This document shows, piece after piece, positions 1 through 12,801 of a stretch of 64,000 nt of DNA. Each line of letters opens with the position of its first letter. Positions within the stretch are counted from its first letter, which is position 1. Position numbers and translations under genes: made by a program. Origin of the DNA: Trogon surrucura (taxonomy: Eukaryota > Chordata > Aves > Trogoniformes > Trogonidae); the NCBI GenBank assembly GCA_020746105.1, contig CM036619.1, positions 72,281,635 through 72,345,634 of the forward strand, read 5' to 3'. Below the pieces are notes generated by a model. That model worked only from the letters and a program-made list of their open reading frames with translations, was not told the origin of the DNA and did no database searches.

Positions 1-3000
1 TGAGTCTCTTTGCTGGCTGTTGCACAGCATCCCATCCCATCCTCACCTGGCATGTGAGAAATAAAGGAAAACATCAAGAGTGCATGTTTGTGCTTGTTTT
101 GATGCTCTGTCCACATCTCTTTATGCATCCAGAGGTTTTATGAATATTGCTAGACAACTTGGGGAAACTCACAGCCCTTCTTCTAAAAGGTGAGAAATTA
201 CAGGGGACCAATCTGGGAAATACAGCAAAAGAACTTAAATCAAAACAGAACCTTATTACCATCACAGTGTTGTCCGTCTTTGTCCTGACCATAGAGAAAT
301 CGGAAACAAATCTATTTCTTGTCTTTCAGCCATATATGTTTTGAACATGATCCATATCTAACACTTTACCATGCTCAAAGCTATAGCTGGGCACGGAGGA
401 ACTGGAGAACCCCAGGAGATATCAGGGCTGCATCACCACATCTCTGCAGGAGATACCCATGTGGGAAAATACTACCATGAACGAGCTGCAATTGCTAATC
501 TTGCCAGCCTGAGGGAAAACTCTGTGAGTGAAAGGCAAGCACTGCTCTCCTGGAAGGAAACCCACCAGTTGCTTGCAGGTAAATAATCGTTTCTGATCTG
601 CCACCTGTAGCTTTGCTGTGCTTGTTGTGATGCTGAACTTAAGGAGGTCATGATTTCTGCTCTGTGTGGGTACTTCTACCTGTATTTATCTGTATTTCAC
701 ATATTTTTTCTCCGTTTCCCTACTTCTCTAGCCCTCTCTCATGGTAAAAACACTGCTGCTTGGTGTTTCCTGTAGGGAGCAGTCTGTTTCAATTACTATG
801 GCATCAGTACACAACCGTCGATACAGGATAGCCATTGTGCTCCTGGCCCCAGAAAAATGCACTGTGGGGAAATATGCCTCTAGGTTGCAGGCAAGAGCCC
901 TTAACTTCAGAATTTATTGTCAGTATTCAAAACTTCACCCATAACCTCTCAGTTCACTCTGCCATCTGTAATTCCAAAGGAAAAGGCAGTGATCCAATGG
1001 TCCCAGGTTTGCCAGAAATAGAAAGCCTCTTGCTGACCTTCAGGCCCACAAGTTCCTGTTTCCAGGTCTTCCTTTTGTCCTCTCGTATTAAATGGTCGAG
1101 CACGATAGCTCAGTGTGACCTGAGGTATAAAACAACACAAGTGAATGTCTGTGTTGGTTTAGCACCATTGTTGCTCAGGTTTAATGGTGTGTGCTCAAAG
1201 TCATACTTATCAGATATCCTGTCTTAGGATTTCCTGGGAGTTGCTGACCACACTTCTCCGTTGCCAGCCTGTAATTTTTGAAAACACTACTTTTATTTCT
1301 ATTTTTTGAGTCATCCTATCATTTCCTTCATGCTTATCAGGGCTGGATAGTTCTGCGAGAGCTCAGGCAGTGTAAGAGAAACCCACAGTACATGGGAAAA
1401 ATGACAGCAATGGCAGACTTCAAAAGGTTCAGAGGTTCAGGCAGGGGCATAAGCTTATCTGAACCTCTTTTGTGTGGAAATTGAGAGGGAGCATCATGAA
1501 AAAAATCAGCTCACTCATAAGACATCTGGCAGATCAGAGTTTCAAGTGGGTTTGAAGTGACTTGATAGTGACCTTTCCTGCACTGTTTCCATATTTCGTC
1601 TTCCTCGTCCAGTGTGAGAGAGAAGTGGCAGAAGCACACGATGGTTTCAGTACGTGGGGGCAGGCTGCCCACTCCCCTGTCCTCTCTCCTTTGTCCTCAA
1701 CATATTGAGAGGCCCAGCCAGCCTAAAAGTCTGTTTTAAGCTTTACAAGAACATTTTGGGTAGTTTTGAAGTTTGGATAAGGAAGCGAGCAGAGGTGAAT
1801 AATTATTTTAAGTGAGCAGGCTTACTTGTATGGAGGCAAACGGACCAACTGGCAGCTGCAAAATGCAGTGGTGATATAAGGGTAAAAGTAATATAAAACT
1901 GGGCAGGATGAATTCCCCCTTACACATGCCCCATGCCACTTCAGAGAAACTGGTGGCTTGCATGGATTGTAAAAAGCGTACAGATTTTGGCCTTTTGTTT
2001 TTATGCAAGGCTACAAATTCCTGATGCTGTGAATCTTGCCCTTGATATGAAAGTCTCATGCTATGATTCAGTGGTTTTAGCTCTCCTCAAAAGCTCATTA
2101 ATCACTGATTGTACATGTGTATAATTATTCTGCTGGAAATCTCAATCCATTTTTTTAATGTGAGAGTCAATAGTTAGAGGTCTGTCAAGTCTATTCATTA
2201 TAAAACCCTGTTGTCAAGAGTATATAACTGGGCTGTAAACATTAGTTCTAATCTAAATAATTGCATAGAAAGTCTGCCAAAGGAAGTAAAATTAAAAAAA
2301 AAAAGAAAAAAGTAAGAGGAAAAATCCATATGGCTGTTTTTAGTTACATGTCCTTTAGTGAAGGTGGTATGAGGCATCCAGCTCTGCAGGCTCAGGATGA
2401 GCACGAGGCTACAGTGTTTCTCCTCTCTCTGTCAGCAGAGGGAAAGAAAAGAAGAGGCCACTATTACCCCGCCTCCTTCAGATACTGCAGATGGTTTTCT
2501 GTCCCAGGCAGACAGCAGTAAAGCTCCTGATGTCAAAGTCTGGGCTCTGGGCAGAGGTTTCTGTGCCACAAGTACCTTTCTAGCAGGTGTCTTTAACCAA
2601 ATCCAGGTCCATTCTGTATTTTGCACTAAAGGTGTAATTTTGATATGTGGGAGGTTCTGTCAAACCATGGCATGGTCACCCGTGGCCTGGAATTTTGTAG
2701 TAAGACAATCTAAACCCACCTCTGCATCAGGTTCTTGGCAGGGCTGCTGCTGCAGCAGCACATGGCAGGAACTTGTGCCAGAGCTGGTGCTGTTTTCCCA
2801 TGCCCAGTGGGTGGATTTGGTTGGAGGAGCCCAGTGTGCTTCTCAGCACCCCTGTCCTGGGCTGACCCCCATTAGCCAGCAGCTCCACATGCAGATAAAA
2901 TAGGAGCTTGAGCTTGCTTGAGGGGAGCACCCATTTCAAATTTGCTGGGTCTGCCTACAATGCAGGGCAATATTTGGGGTCCTCAGGGTAGTGTCCACAG

Positions 3001-3984
3001 CTCTGGGGCTTACATTAATTTCATAGTTGAGAGCTGTGCGTTGCTATGTGGAGAAGCAGTTGTTTGGGTGGATAATAAAATGTTTGAGTCCTATCCAGTT
3101 GGGGGAATATGGAGGAGCTTGGCCCCTAATCCCTGACGCTGCCACCTTCTCTGCCTAGTATAGCAGAGAGTAGTCGTGCTGAAAATAACTTTCCCAATTT
3201 AAACAGAGAAGTATCTGATGTTTCCCCTTCCTCTTCAAAAGCAGGCACAAGGGGATTGAGTCTAGCAAGAGGAAATCTCTGGTTTTTCAGCGTGCCATTT
3301 CAGGCAGGTGTGATGCTGCATGTGTCTGCTTAGTAACCACAGAAATGATTTGTGCACATCGTTAGACATTTTGATGTAGAATTGCTCTAGCTAGAGTAAC
3401 CCCTTCTGCAGAACCGGATCACTGCATAAGCAACTCGTTGTAAGAATAGTATTTTTAAATGGCCCATGGTTCCCAGCAGAGCAATAAAGCACATGAACAA
3501 ACATTTAGGGGAATATTCATACCTATGAGCCCCAGCTGCACGTCCCTGCGGGACACTGTGCCTCTGAGAGGCTGTGGAAATGGAAAAGAGGACAAAGCAG
3601 TCTTCTGTAGTGAGACACTGGATTAAAAAATGCCAGAAAGTTTTCTGCTTCTTTCTGCAGCTGTTCATGTTTTACAAACGACAGTCCAAGGACCAAAGTG
3701 ATTCAGACCCAGTCAGGATATCTATAGGGCTTGAATGCAATGTTTCTTGAGACCCCAAGTTGTACAGCATACAAAAGAGGAGGGAGGACTTCCCTGCCTC
3801 CCCCCAGTCCTTATGCTCCACCAAGGTAACCGTTGTATGTAATTATCACATGCAGTGGCTGCGATGTCCATCATTTGGTAATGCACAGCTCCTGAGACAA
3901 CTGCAGAACCACATAGTCTGGAAGGGAAGGACTCTAGGGAGGTCCTGCCTCTGGCTCCAAGTAGACTCAGCGCTGAATTCAGAT
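1..3984. other. unique non-coding sequence, no gene recognised
   Basis: No recognisable gene, RNA gene or repeat element was seen here. The longest open frames (plus strand 835-1227 and 2397-2903) resemble no protein family I know and are of a length expected by chance. A short open stretch at 371-586 runs into a GTAAAT that could act as a splice donor, but nothing else supports an exon. An A-rich tract lies at about 2292-2312. Confidence 0.6.
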
Positions 3985-4450
3985 CTGGGTTCTCAGGGCT
4001 TTATCCAGGTGGGTGCTGGAAAGCTCCAAGGGTGAAGCCTGTGCAACATTTTTTGGGGTAATCTGCTCCAAAGTCTGACTGTCCTCACGGTGAAAAGGTT
4101 TTTCCCTATATTCTGTCTGAACATATCCTGTTTCAGTTTATGTGCACTGTTCTCTTCTACGGCCACGCACCACCATGAAAAGCCTGGCTCCATCTTCTCA
4201 ATAATCTCCTTAAAAGTACCAACAGGCTGCTGGTACATCCTTCAAAGCTTTCTTTTCTCTTCTCCAGGCTGAACAATACTTATTTCTTCTGCCTCATCTC
4301 ACACAGCAAGTGTTGCTACCCCAAACATTCAGTAGCCCTTTGCTTAGCCCACTCTGTTGGTCCACATCCTCATGTTTGGGGACACAAAATTGGACAGAGT
4401 ATTTGCATACAGCTTGATAAGTGCCAAGTAAAGCAGAACAAAATTACATT
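3985..4450 (-). mobile_element. old CR1 LINE fragment (3' part of ORF2 and 3' UTR)
   Basis: Read on the minus strand, this stretch follows the 3' part of an avian CR1 in the usual order. From high to low coordinates these are the block for an untested-object phrase near 4385 (CR1 'FWAP' region), the conserved lysine/arginine-rich ORF2 tail around 4200-4290, the 'RLWSRLP' motif at about 4060-4090 (young copies read '(L/H)WNRLP'), and the tail around 4010. A partial translation at 3993-4238 includes NLFTVRTVRLWSRLPQKML, the degraded ORF2 C-terminus. Both ends are missing, the frame is broken, and it is more diverged than the copies at 20-28 kb, so it is an older insertion. The left edge is uncertain by a few tens of bases. 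Confidence 0.75.
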
Positions 4451-7400
4451 ATTATTCACCATCCTAAATTTAAAGAAACTCTGGCAAGAAATACTTGTAG
4501 TCCTTCGTGATTTAACATTTAACTCAACCCTAAAATCAGAGTGAAGCCCAAAAGAATCCATGAACTACTTTTTTTTTTAAATGCTCCTCACAGCAATGCT
4601 AATAAAAATTGCTGAAGATGTAAAAAGGATTCAAAATTATAATAGTTCATCTAATGCAATTAAGAAATTCTAATCTTTCATTTCAGCACTGTCGGTTCAT
4701 TTGTGCATCAGAGACCGCTGGGCTGAGAAAGCAGTGCAGGTAGAGATGTCAGCTCTGAGCAATCTGAGGGAAGGGAGCAGCCAGCTCAGAAAAGCGTGAG
4801 GATATAGGATGGCCTAGGGATTTCCAAGGTAGGACTCTGAAGAAGTTCCTGAGTGTTATACTGCTAACAGAAGCGTACCTTTCCAGAGGGGATATTAAAC
4901 CCAGTGCTGCTGGGCTTCTAATTTGCTTTGCTGAGTTGGAAGCTTTCCTCATGTAGCTGCTGAAGCCAGGGCCTGGCACCTGAGACTGCTTCCTCATGAA
5001 TGGCAGGCTGTGGTGGAGTTGGTAATACCTCACAGACCAATAGAAATATTAAAATATTAAAATATAGATGTGTTTGAAAAATGCCGCTGATGAATGGCCA
5101 AGGCTCAAAGACTCTGACTTTATTACTCAGGCTTTCAGTGAGGTGGTTTTTTTTTTTCTTTTAATCCTTCAGGCAATACTTACCCCATCTCTTTGCTCCT
5201 ACAATCAGTTTTCATTTCTTCAGATTATAATTTTTTTTGAGAATAAACTGCTGTAAATCTTTGGAGAGTTCTCAGAAATGGGATGGCTGCTGTGTCAGGC
5301 ATTTTGGTTGAAGAAATACTGCAGCTGAGTTGATGGGAAATAATCTATTTCTTGCTTTTATTAACCATTTCCTGATGTTTTATTTTTAATTTCTAAAAAA
5401 GGACAGAACTATAACTGGTCACAAGCTAGTGTTCCATTTAGACAGAGATTAAGCCAAAAAGTGTCAAAATTAAATAGCTAACCTACTGGAATGTTACCTT
5501 GAAAGTGTTGGAGGATTTGAATACGTTTTATGAGATGGCAGTTTTGGACTTCTTCCCACTCTCACTCCTTTGTTTTCAATGCAGATAGGTTATGCAAGTA
5601 TTGCTTTCTCTCACAAAAGCCATCTGAATCTCAGATGAAGCACTCCAAAATTAAAAAAGGCGAAGTCAGAAAGATTAAGACAGTGAGCAGCCCTCTCGGA
5701 GAAGTGGTATCATTAGAGATGCTAGTGCTGACATGGGAGAGAGTGTGCACAAAATATCCTGCATCACTAAATATGACTTTCAAAACCTCATAATACCTTC
5801 TGTAAAAGCTACCGTCCTGTCAGACATTTTTTGCAGTTGATCTCTGTCACTGAAACTATAAAGAAAGCTCAAATGCAGTTGCAACTATTTTTGCTATTAA
5901 AAAAGCCGAATCTTTTTTCCTTTTGTCTCCTTGTTCTAAAAACCTGGCAGTACAGCATTTGATCAATCATCTTTCAAAAAAAACCCCAAAACCAAACCAA
6001 AAAAAAATTCTACCTGAGGCATAAAGCAATCTTGGGAAGCTTCCGTTTGAGACACAGATATCTGTGAGAAAATGAAAACAAGACATCGGAAACAAAATTT
6101 TGTAGCAGCCGTAACTGCGCATGGCTTGTGTGGTTTTAATTATTACATGGGAATGTGCAGTAAGATATTTAGAGAAGCTGGGGGATTGATATTACTGCTG
6201 AAAGACTGAGATGGGGCTGGCAGCCGTGATAAGGACAGGGCAGCCTGGAGAAGCACCGCTGCTTTCCGGCTCTGTGTCAGGATACGGCCATGCAGCAGCA
6301 GGCGGGTAAAAGGAGGTGCTTTTGTGTCTTTTGTATTCTCCCTGGCAAATCCTCTTCCGAAGGGAACTGCTGGAGAGTGAATGCAGCCGGAGTGCTGTTT
6401 CTGGAGCAGGCACAGGTCTCGATCCCAAATTGGGAGCTTGATGTTTAGCCATCAGAAGAGTATTTCATACCAGTCTTTAGTTGCTGGCAACCAGGCAGCC
6501 TGCTGCTCTGTGCAGTTGTATGAGCCCACACCTCTTTTGGACAGTTACCTGCTAATAATCAGAGTTGAGCTGACAGCACAGAGGTCTTTAACGGATATTA
6601 AAATTTCTATCAACTCTGACCTGTATCTGATTTAAATGAGGGGTCTAGAAATGATAGCTGACCACCTCCACAACCTCCTGCCAAGCAGTTGTATCAGTAT
6701 GTAATGTATCGGATTTTCCCAACCATATGTTTTCTCATTTCTATGGTATTCTGTCGCTAATTTCTCACCTTTATCTACCTATAATTTTCTTCAATAAACT
6801 GGCAAAATTACTTTGTCGCTCATTTTCAAGGCTGAAGTAAGCATTCTTTAAACAGATGTTAAGCATCAAAAATAGCAAGGAGTAATGATTAATAATTGGG
6901 ATGATCTGAGTGAGAGATGACGAGAAATGAAGGAAATAATTTCAGAGGAAAAAATTCTATTGCCATCAGTAAGACAAAGTAAGAAAATAATTGCAGGTTA
7001 CACTTAGTATTCTTGATGGAACTCCACCCCAAGCCCCAATACCAGGGACAGGACCCACATGCAGTTAACGTCTGTCTTAGGTAGGGCTGTGGAGATTATG
7101 TTTTCCTCGGAGTAATCTCAAAAGTAGGTCTGTTTTATGCATACAAAGTGTTGGAGTCATCCAGTTTTAGAAGAATGAATGCATGGATTAAATCTGCATC
7201 ACCCCCCTTTTCTCTAAGCTGTGAAGTCTGATCTTTGCTTTTGCAAGAAGTACAGCAGAGTCTCACTCCTTGCCCTTTTCCATTTTCAGAGGAGGTATTT
7301 GGGCTGCAGTAAACTCATAATTTGAGAGTTGTCTCTGTGCCAGTAATGGAGCTACAGGCATCAGAAAAAGTGATTGTATGTGACCAGCCCTCAGCCCCCA

Positions 7401-8429
7401 CTCTGCAATTTTCTCTGTGTAAGACATGCGGTGAATGGCAGGATTGAAGGCTTATCAAAACACAGCCAAGCCGTATAATGAAACTTTAATGTCAGAATCT
7501 TTTCTCCAACGCAGTCCCTTGACACCTTAGTAATTTTTACCTTTTGTTCTTTGAACCCACTCCAGTTTTTCTAATTAGATTGTCTGATACCTAATGAAGG
7601 TTCTCAGTGTGGGTCCCTCCCTCAGCAGTGAGCAGGCGGCAAAGTCCATCACCCTTCTTCACCATGATCTACTAGTTTTACAGTGGGTTTTATCCATTAT
7701 TTACAAGCAGTGAACAATTTGCTACCCAATTTTATTCTTCCCAAATACCTGGTGTTGTTTATTCTGGGTTTCTCCTTTATTCTGGCTTTCTCCTTCTCCT
7801 TGGATGACTCCACTTTGGGTAATTTCCTCCTGGATGTGTTACTAGAATGCAGGTTTTGTTTTAGAGTGAATTGCTTTTTGTTACTTCTCACTTATAACTC
7901 CTTAGATGCACATATATCACTGTGGTTTTTGCCCTTTCCCTTCTCTGCCTGAGTGTGCACTTTGCAATGTCTCTTGCATCTGTAATTAAGGTATTACTCA
8001 GAATCAAAACTGGGTGGAACCCTGTGAACATTTTGCTCCGTCTTCCTCATCATTCCCTCACCTGGGGTTTTGCACAGAGCTCCTTATCAGTCTCCCTTCT
8101 GCTTTTACTCTTCATGTAGGCCTTGATTAAGCAAATCGTTTATGCTCATTGCTAAACTTTGAGAATGCAAACAAGCCTGTCCTTTCATCCAGTGGTTGTT
8201 CAAAACTTGCTTGGAAGGATTTAAGCATGTGTTTATGTGCTCTGCTGAAGGGAGGCTTCTGCTTCGATTTTATTACTTTTATCCCTTACCTTTTGATTCT
8301 AATCTTATATGTATAAAACATCAATAACTCCTTCTAGAATGGATTCTTTCTTTATCCCATGTCACCTGTTGCTTGTGTTTCCAATGCCCTCTTAAAGTTT
8401 TCTAATAGCTCTTTTTGTTCTGCTTGGTC
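4451..8429. other. unique AT-rich sequence with short simple tracts
   Basis: No gene is recognised. Minor features are a short repeated ATTAAAAT block at 5046-5066, a T-run near 5144-5157, and an A/C tract at 5976-6007 (AAAACCCC-like, common in bird introns and intergenic DNA). The sequence from about 7,560 onwards is pyrimidine-rich on the plus strand. It may contain further decayed LINE sequence continuous with the element that starts near 8.43 kb, but I could not align it convincingly. Confidence 0.5.
5976..6007. repeat. A/C-rich low-complexity tract
   Basis: Runs of A interspersed with CCCC and CC, ending in nine consecutive As. No terminal repeats or target duplication were seen, so it is treated as low complexity, not as the tail of a retroelement. 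Confidence 0.8.
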
Positions 8430-8960
8430 CATTTTTTTACTGGAGATTGAAAATAAAAGTGCTGGGCAGTAATTGCCAAGATCATTCTTCCTTCTGTGTA
8501 AATCAATACTATATTTGCTTTATTCCCAGCCTTTGGGACTTCCATAATTCTCAATGACTTTCAAAAATAATTGCCAATAGTTCAGTAAATTAACTGGCTA
8601 ATTCCCTCATCACCTTAGAATGAGTGCAACCAGACCAGCTGATTGATCTGTACAGTGGATATTCAAAATTTCCAACCATTCCTCTAACCTGCACCACGTT
8701 AATGGCTGTTTCTATAGGATTTTTGTTATTTCCCAATTGCTGCATCCTTTTTTTCCTTTTTTATTTGAGAAAAAAATAGTAAGTGAGTAATTTGGCCTTT
8801 GAAGAAATACTGGTTGTTTCATCTTCCTCCGACTTATTAATGAAACTACATTCTGACCGGTTTTCCTCTTCCCTATAAGGCATTAGTGAAAGCCATTTTT
8901 ATTTCCCAGTACTGCTTGGGTTAGCATAAATTCAGCTAGGTTTCTCCTGCCCTTGTCATT
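8430..8960 (-). mobile_element. ancient CR1/L3-like LINE remnant (ORF2, reverse transcriptase N-terminal region)
   Basis: On the plus strand this segment follows, in order, the reverse-complement text of reptile-type CR1 elements around the start of the reverse transcriptase. The sequence of blocks is 'ggcagTAATTGCCAAGATC' (8465-8483), then 'CTTTGGGACTTCCATAATTC' at 8530-8549 (the region encoding the conserved PEDWK-type motif and what follows it), the 'AATTCCCTCATCACCTTAG' block at 8601-8619, and 'CCTCTAACCTG' near 8681-8691. Similarity fades after about 8.95 kb. No frame is open for a useful length. The recognition rests on remembered consensus of crocodilian and turtle CR1s, so the exact subfamily is unknown. 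The divergence implies an insertion long before the bird radiation. Confidence 0.55.
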
Positions 8961-9804
8961 TCTCTTTTCTCCTGTTTTCTCCAATTTCTCTTCTCTTTGC
9001 TGCTGCTTATTTTTGGGCTCTGCTGCCTCTGAGTGAAGCAGCTTCCACCACTGTCACCGACCTCTTCCTGCAAATAATTAGAAATGTAGCTGGACCAGAA
9101 GGATCCAATCCGTCACCAAACTCTGTCCCATCTCTCCTGCACTGACCTGCTGTCTTCTCACACATGGACTTTTTCATTTTTTTTTTTATTTATCAGCAGT
9201 GGAAAAAGAATAGCTTTAGGGCAGATATTTATGACTGACTTTCCAAGGTACTTCTCTCTTTCCAAGTGAGACATAAATAAGCAGGTGCCAAGACTAGGCA
9301 AGCCCTGTGTTGCCAGTTCCCCTGAGGTCACAGCAGAGACCCTCCCTGGAAGTGGCAGACTGATTTCCCTATAATTTGCCACTGCAACCTTGGCTGCTGT
9401 ATGATGTTTGAGCCCAGAGCTCTTTTGTTGTCTCTCTCACGCACTCCTAAGTGCACTGACTTACACAACCAAGCAGGACTTTTCCATCTTTAACTTCTTT
9501 GAAATGGTTTACCTTTTACAGCAGCTCTCTCTGACTCCTTCATTTCTTGGTCGTTTCTTTCTTCCCAGAAGCTCAGTTTTATACTTCCCAGCTCTCAAAA
9601 TGCCCTCCCTTTAATAAATGATGGCAGTTTACAAGCTGTGCTTTGGCCACTATTCTTGTTGTGCTTGAAGTATTTCTGAATAGATAATTGTCACAAACTC
9701 TTTCCAGATTTAGGGCAGGTTTTTCCTGTCATGCTCCTTGTGGTACTGGCTCCCAAACTGGTCTGTGCAGCTTCTAGAGCAGGTTGTCATAATGTCTTCA
9801 GAGG

Positions 9805-9840
9805 AATGTAATGCAATGTAATGTAATGTAATGCAATGTA
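9805..9840. repeat. pentanucleotide microsatellite (AATGT/AATGC)7
   Basis: Seven consecutive 5-bp units starting AATG, with the fifth base T in five units and C in two, followed by a final A. The C-containing units are the second and sixth, so the array is interrupted but in phase throughout. Confidence 0.95.
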
Positions 9841-12670
9841 CTATATTGGGCACCTCACACAACCTGATTCTCACCTGGAGCTGCTGCTATCCTGAATCTA
9901 TGATTTTAAAAGGGAAATGATTTATCCTTTTCTTTGTTGTTTCATGTTCATATGCCTCAACTTCCTCATGGTGGAGGCAGCTTTCCTTGCTCCTGTGACC
10001 AGCTACTCAGATGTGAACAGATGTTGCCAACTACTTGTGAAGTAAAGGAAAGGGGACTAGGAGGGGAGCACCGTTGTTTTCTTTCGCCTTCTCTTTAACG
10101 TCTTGTGATTAGCTTCTCTACCACTCATCTTTATTACCACACTGCTGGCTTCCCACTGACTATCTCTTACACAGTCTTCTGAAAACATATGGGTAAGATT
10201 TTAGAAATGTATTACAGGAAATATTAAAAGTACTATCTTGTTACTAAATTTGTAATTATCCTTCTTTTGAGGGTACCTTATAAAGACCAAGCATGGTACC
10301 ACAGATGGTGTAGTTGGAAACAAGGCGTTTAATTTTAAAAAAAAAATAGAAAAAGGAAAAAACTCAACTTTTAATTTGTACTCTATCTTGACTTTTCTGG
10401 GTAGTCCCTGTCAACATACTGCTCCAGAAGCCTTGTGCTTCCCTCGTCATATTTCTGTTTAGTGTATGTTGTTCATCTGGCCTTGACAGAAGCAGTCCAT
10501 GTCACCAGTTAAACATTTCCATACTCACAGATATTTCATCTCACACTGCTTAAATGTCGTTACTGCTCTAAAAAGGAAGCTGAGTGTTTCAGGACCCTGA
10601 TAAAGGGGTTGCTATGTTTGAACCTGGTCATACTGCTCTTCCGTTCTTTTGTGAGCAGGACTCCATTCACATTACGTGAGCATCTGTATTATCCCGAAAA
10701 AAGTGGACGAACTTGAACTCTTCATTCTTGCACAATTGAAAATATTTTTATGTATGGAAGAAATTCCCACTAAATCCTGAAAGAATAACAAATGTTCTCC
10801 ATGTTAACACAGTTGGTGACTTGCTGCAGTCAGTGGCAGCATCTTTTGCTTCCAGGCAATTCGCCCACTCCGACTTTGTTCCTTATTCCCTGCTGTCTCA
10901 TATGTTCAAGAATAGACTCTCAATTAGTATTTGCCATGTTGTCTCATGCTCAGCCATCAAGTAAGTTTGAAAAACTGCCCAGTCATTAGGCATTCCCACT
11001 TGAAATGGATGAGGTGCTGTAGAGGATAATGAAGAGAAGGTCCCTGAAAGCTGATGGGGCTCAGAAAGCACACAAACACTGGATTTGGGTAAATACCTAG
11101 GATGATGCACACTGTTGTCATGGAGGCTGAGGTTTCCCTCCATGTGCAGGGCTGCTAAAGGCAGCCCTGACATTTGTTTCTAGTTCTTGATGCTGAAGGC
11201 ATGATGAAAAGCTGCAAAGAATTTTTTTTAAAAAAAAATGAAAAGAAAGACAACATGAATGTGAAAGACATCCTCCTCCAGGAGTTTAGTTATCAAAGAC
11301 AAGGTTAAGAGGTGACTTGAACATGGTCTGCTGGTAAATATTTGAGAAAGCTGCTGATAGTAAAGGGCTCTTAAATTCAGCAGACAGAATCATTAAGTGA
11401 AACTCGGCAATGGGATGTTGAAATGATGCGAGTTTGGATCAGAGATAAGAAATCCATTTCTAGCAGTGAGGGCATTTGAACGTCTTTGCTAACGTGGTGA
11501 GTTCCCTATTGCTCACACATTTTAAATTCAGTTTACTGCCTTTCTAAAAATGTGTCCTCTGGCACTGCTGAGTTTGGTATAGACCTTGTGAATGAATCTC
11601 CATGCTCTGATTTTTGAGGAAGAGGAAGCAAGATGTTTTTATGCTCTTTCCTGAGAGTATCAACTCCCATAAGTTCTGGGTGTTGAGTGACTAGGACAGG
11701 CAGCTCCCCATCCCATTCTTGGTTGTGGCACAGGAGCTCAGCAGCCCCCTCTGGCGGGGAAGTCTTTATCCCCATCTTTGCTGGACTGATTGTTTCACAG
11801 TTCAGTTGTGAAGTCACCAGGGGGAACGCCCATGGTTAAAATGCACTCTCCTGTAGGTCATGGCAGCCAAGGAGATGGGTGTGTTTTGCCTGCTTGACGT
11901 GCCAGTGCCAACCTGGTTATTGGCTGTCTTCCCTTTAGACATTGTTACCCATTTGGCAGTCCCTGCACCACCAAACCTGCAGCTGAGGGGAATGTATTCA
12001 TGCAACATTTACTCACTGACACTGGGTCCACTTGACCATCTGTCTATAACACAGTACATTGTATGAGACCCTCCGTCTATACACTGCATGTATATAACAT
12101 AAGAAGTATGCTGTATTTTATTGTGTTATACCTGTGCCTGCCTTCCCAGTTCTCCTTGTAGCTATGGGCTGCCTGAAAGGTAACAGTTCCACATCAGATG
12201 CAGGTGTTTTGCCAAGACTAAGGCTGAAGCAAATTGTGTAAAAGTGAAGAAATGCAGGTGAGCTCTGATAGTTTGGGTTTTACTCTAGTCCTGTTATTTA
12301 ATGCAAAGGTTCCTGTTTATCTACTCCAAAACTGTTTTCTGTTGCAAAACTGTTCAGAAAATAATTTCTTGTACCTTCTGTCTCACAGCAGGTTGTACTG
12401 CTACATTTGTTTTCGGTCTTGGTCTGATTGCAAATCCTCTGAAATATGACTCTTTGTTCTTTTTAAACAAGCAAAAAACCCTCCAAGCTGAATTTGAAGA
12501 AAATGGACTGTCTTTTTTTTAAAGATAGTTTTGGAAGATTTTCGAGGCTTTGAACTATATAGCTATATAACTGTAAAGTTCCTTTTGTACCAGCTCTATA
12601 ACCTTGGCAGGAGATTGGAACTCCTATTAATCTAGGTAATGAGCAGTAATAATAGTGATAATGACACTTC

Positions 12671-12801
12671 TGAATGTTTAAAATAGATTCTGTGACAATA
12701 TGTTGGTCCGATGTGAGATAATCTTAAATCTAATACAGTTCTGAATCTCAAGCTGTATTAAAATCCAGTTTTGAGACGACATGCTGTCCTGAGATAATCT
12801 T
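12671..12801. repeat. imperfect tandem duplication, period about 71-76 bp
   Basis: Two adjacent blocks (12,671-12,725 and 12,742-12,801) share the same order of short motifs: an initial TGAAT, then a TTAAAAT or TTTAAAAT, then GACAATATGTTGGTCC versus GACGACATGCTGTCC, and a final TGAGATAATCTT that is identical in both. The two copies differ by small indels and several substitutions, so the duplication is old. No terminal inverted repeats or coding potential were seen. Confidence 0.6.

Noticed and set aside
371-586. Possible exon ending at a GTAAAT donor
   Set aside because: A matching acceptor and protein similarity are lacking, and a single donor-like hexamer is expected often by chance.
2397-2903. 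168-codon plus-strand open frame
   Set aside because: The translation is Ser/Cys/Gln-rich without any family resemblance, has a CAG-rich segment, and overlaps other open frames. Probably chance.
11743-11756. CTCF-like match CCGCCAGAGGGGGC on the minus strand
   Set aside because: Two mismatches, one at a strongly conserved C. Weaker than the site at 45,292.
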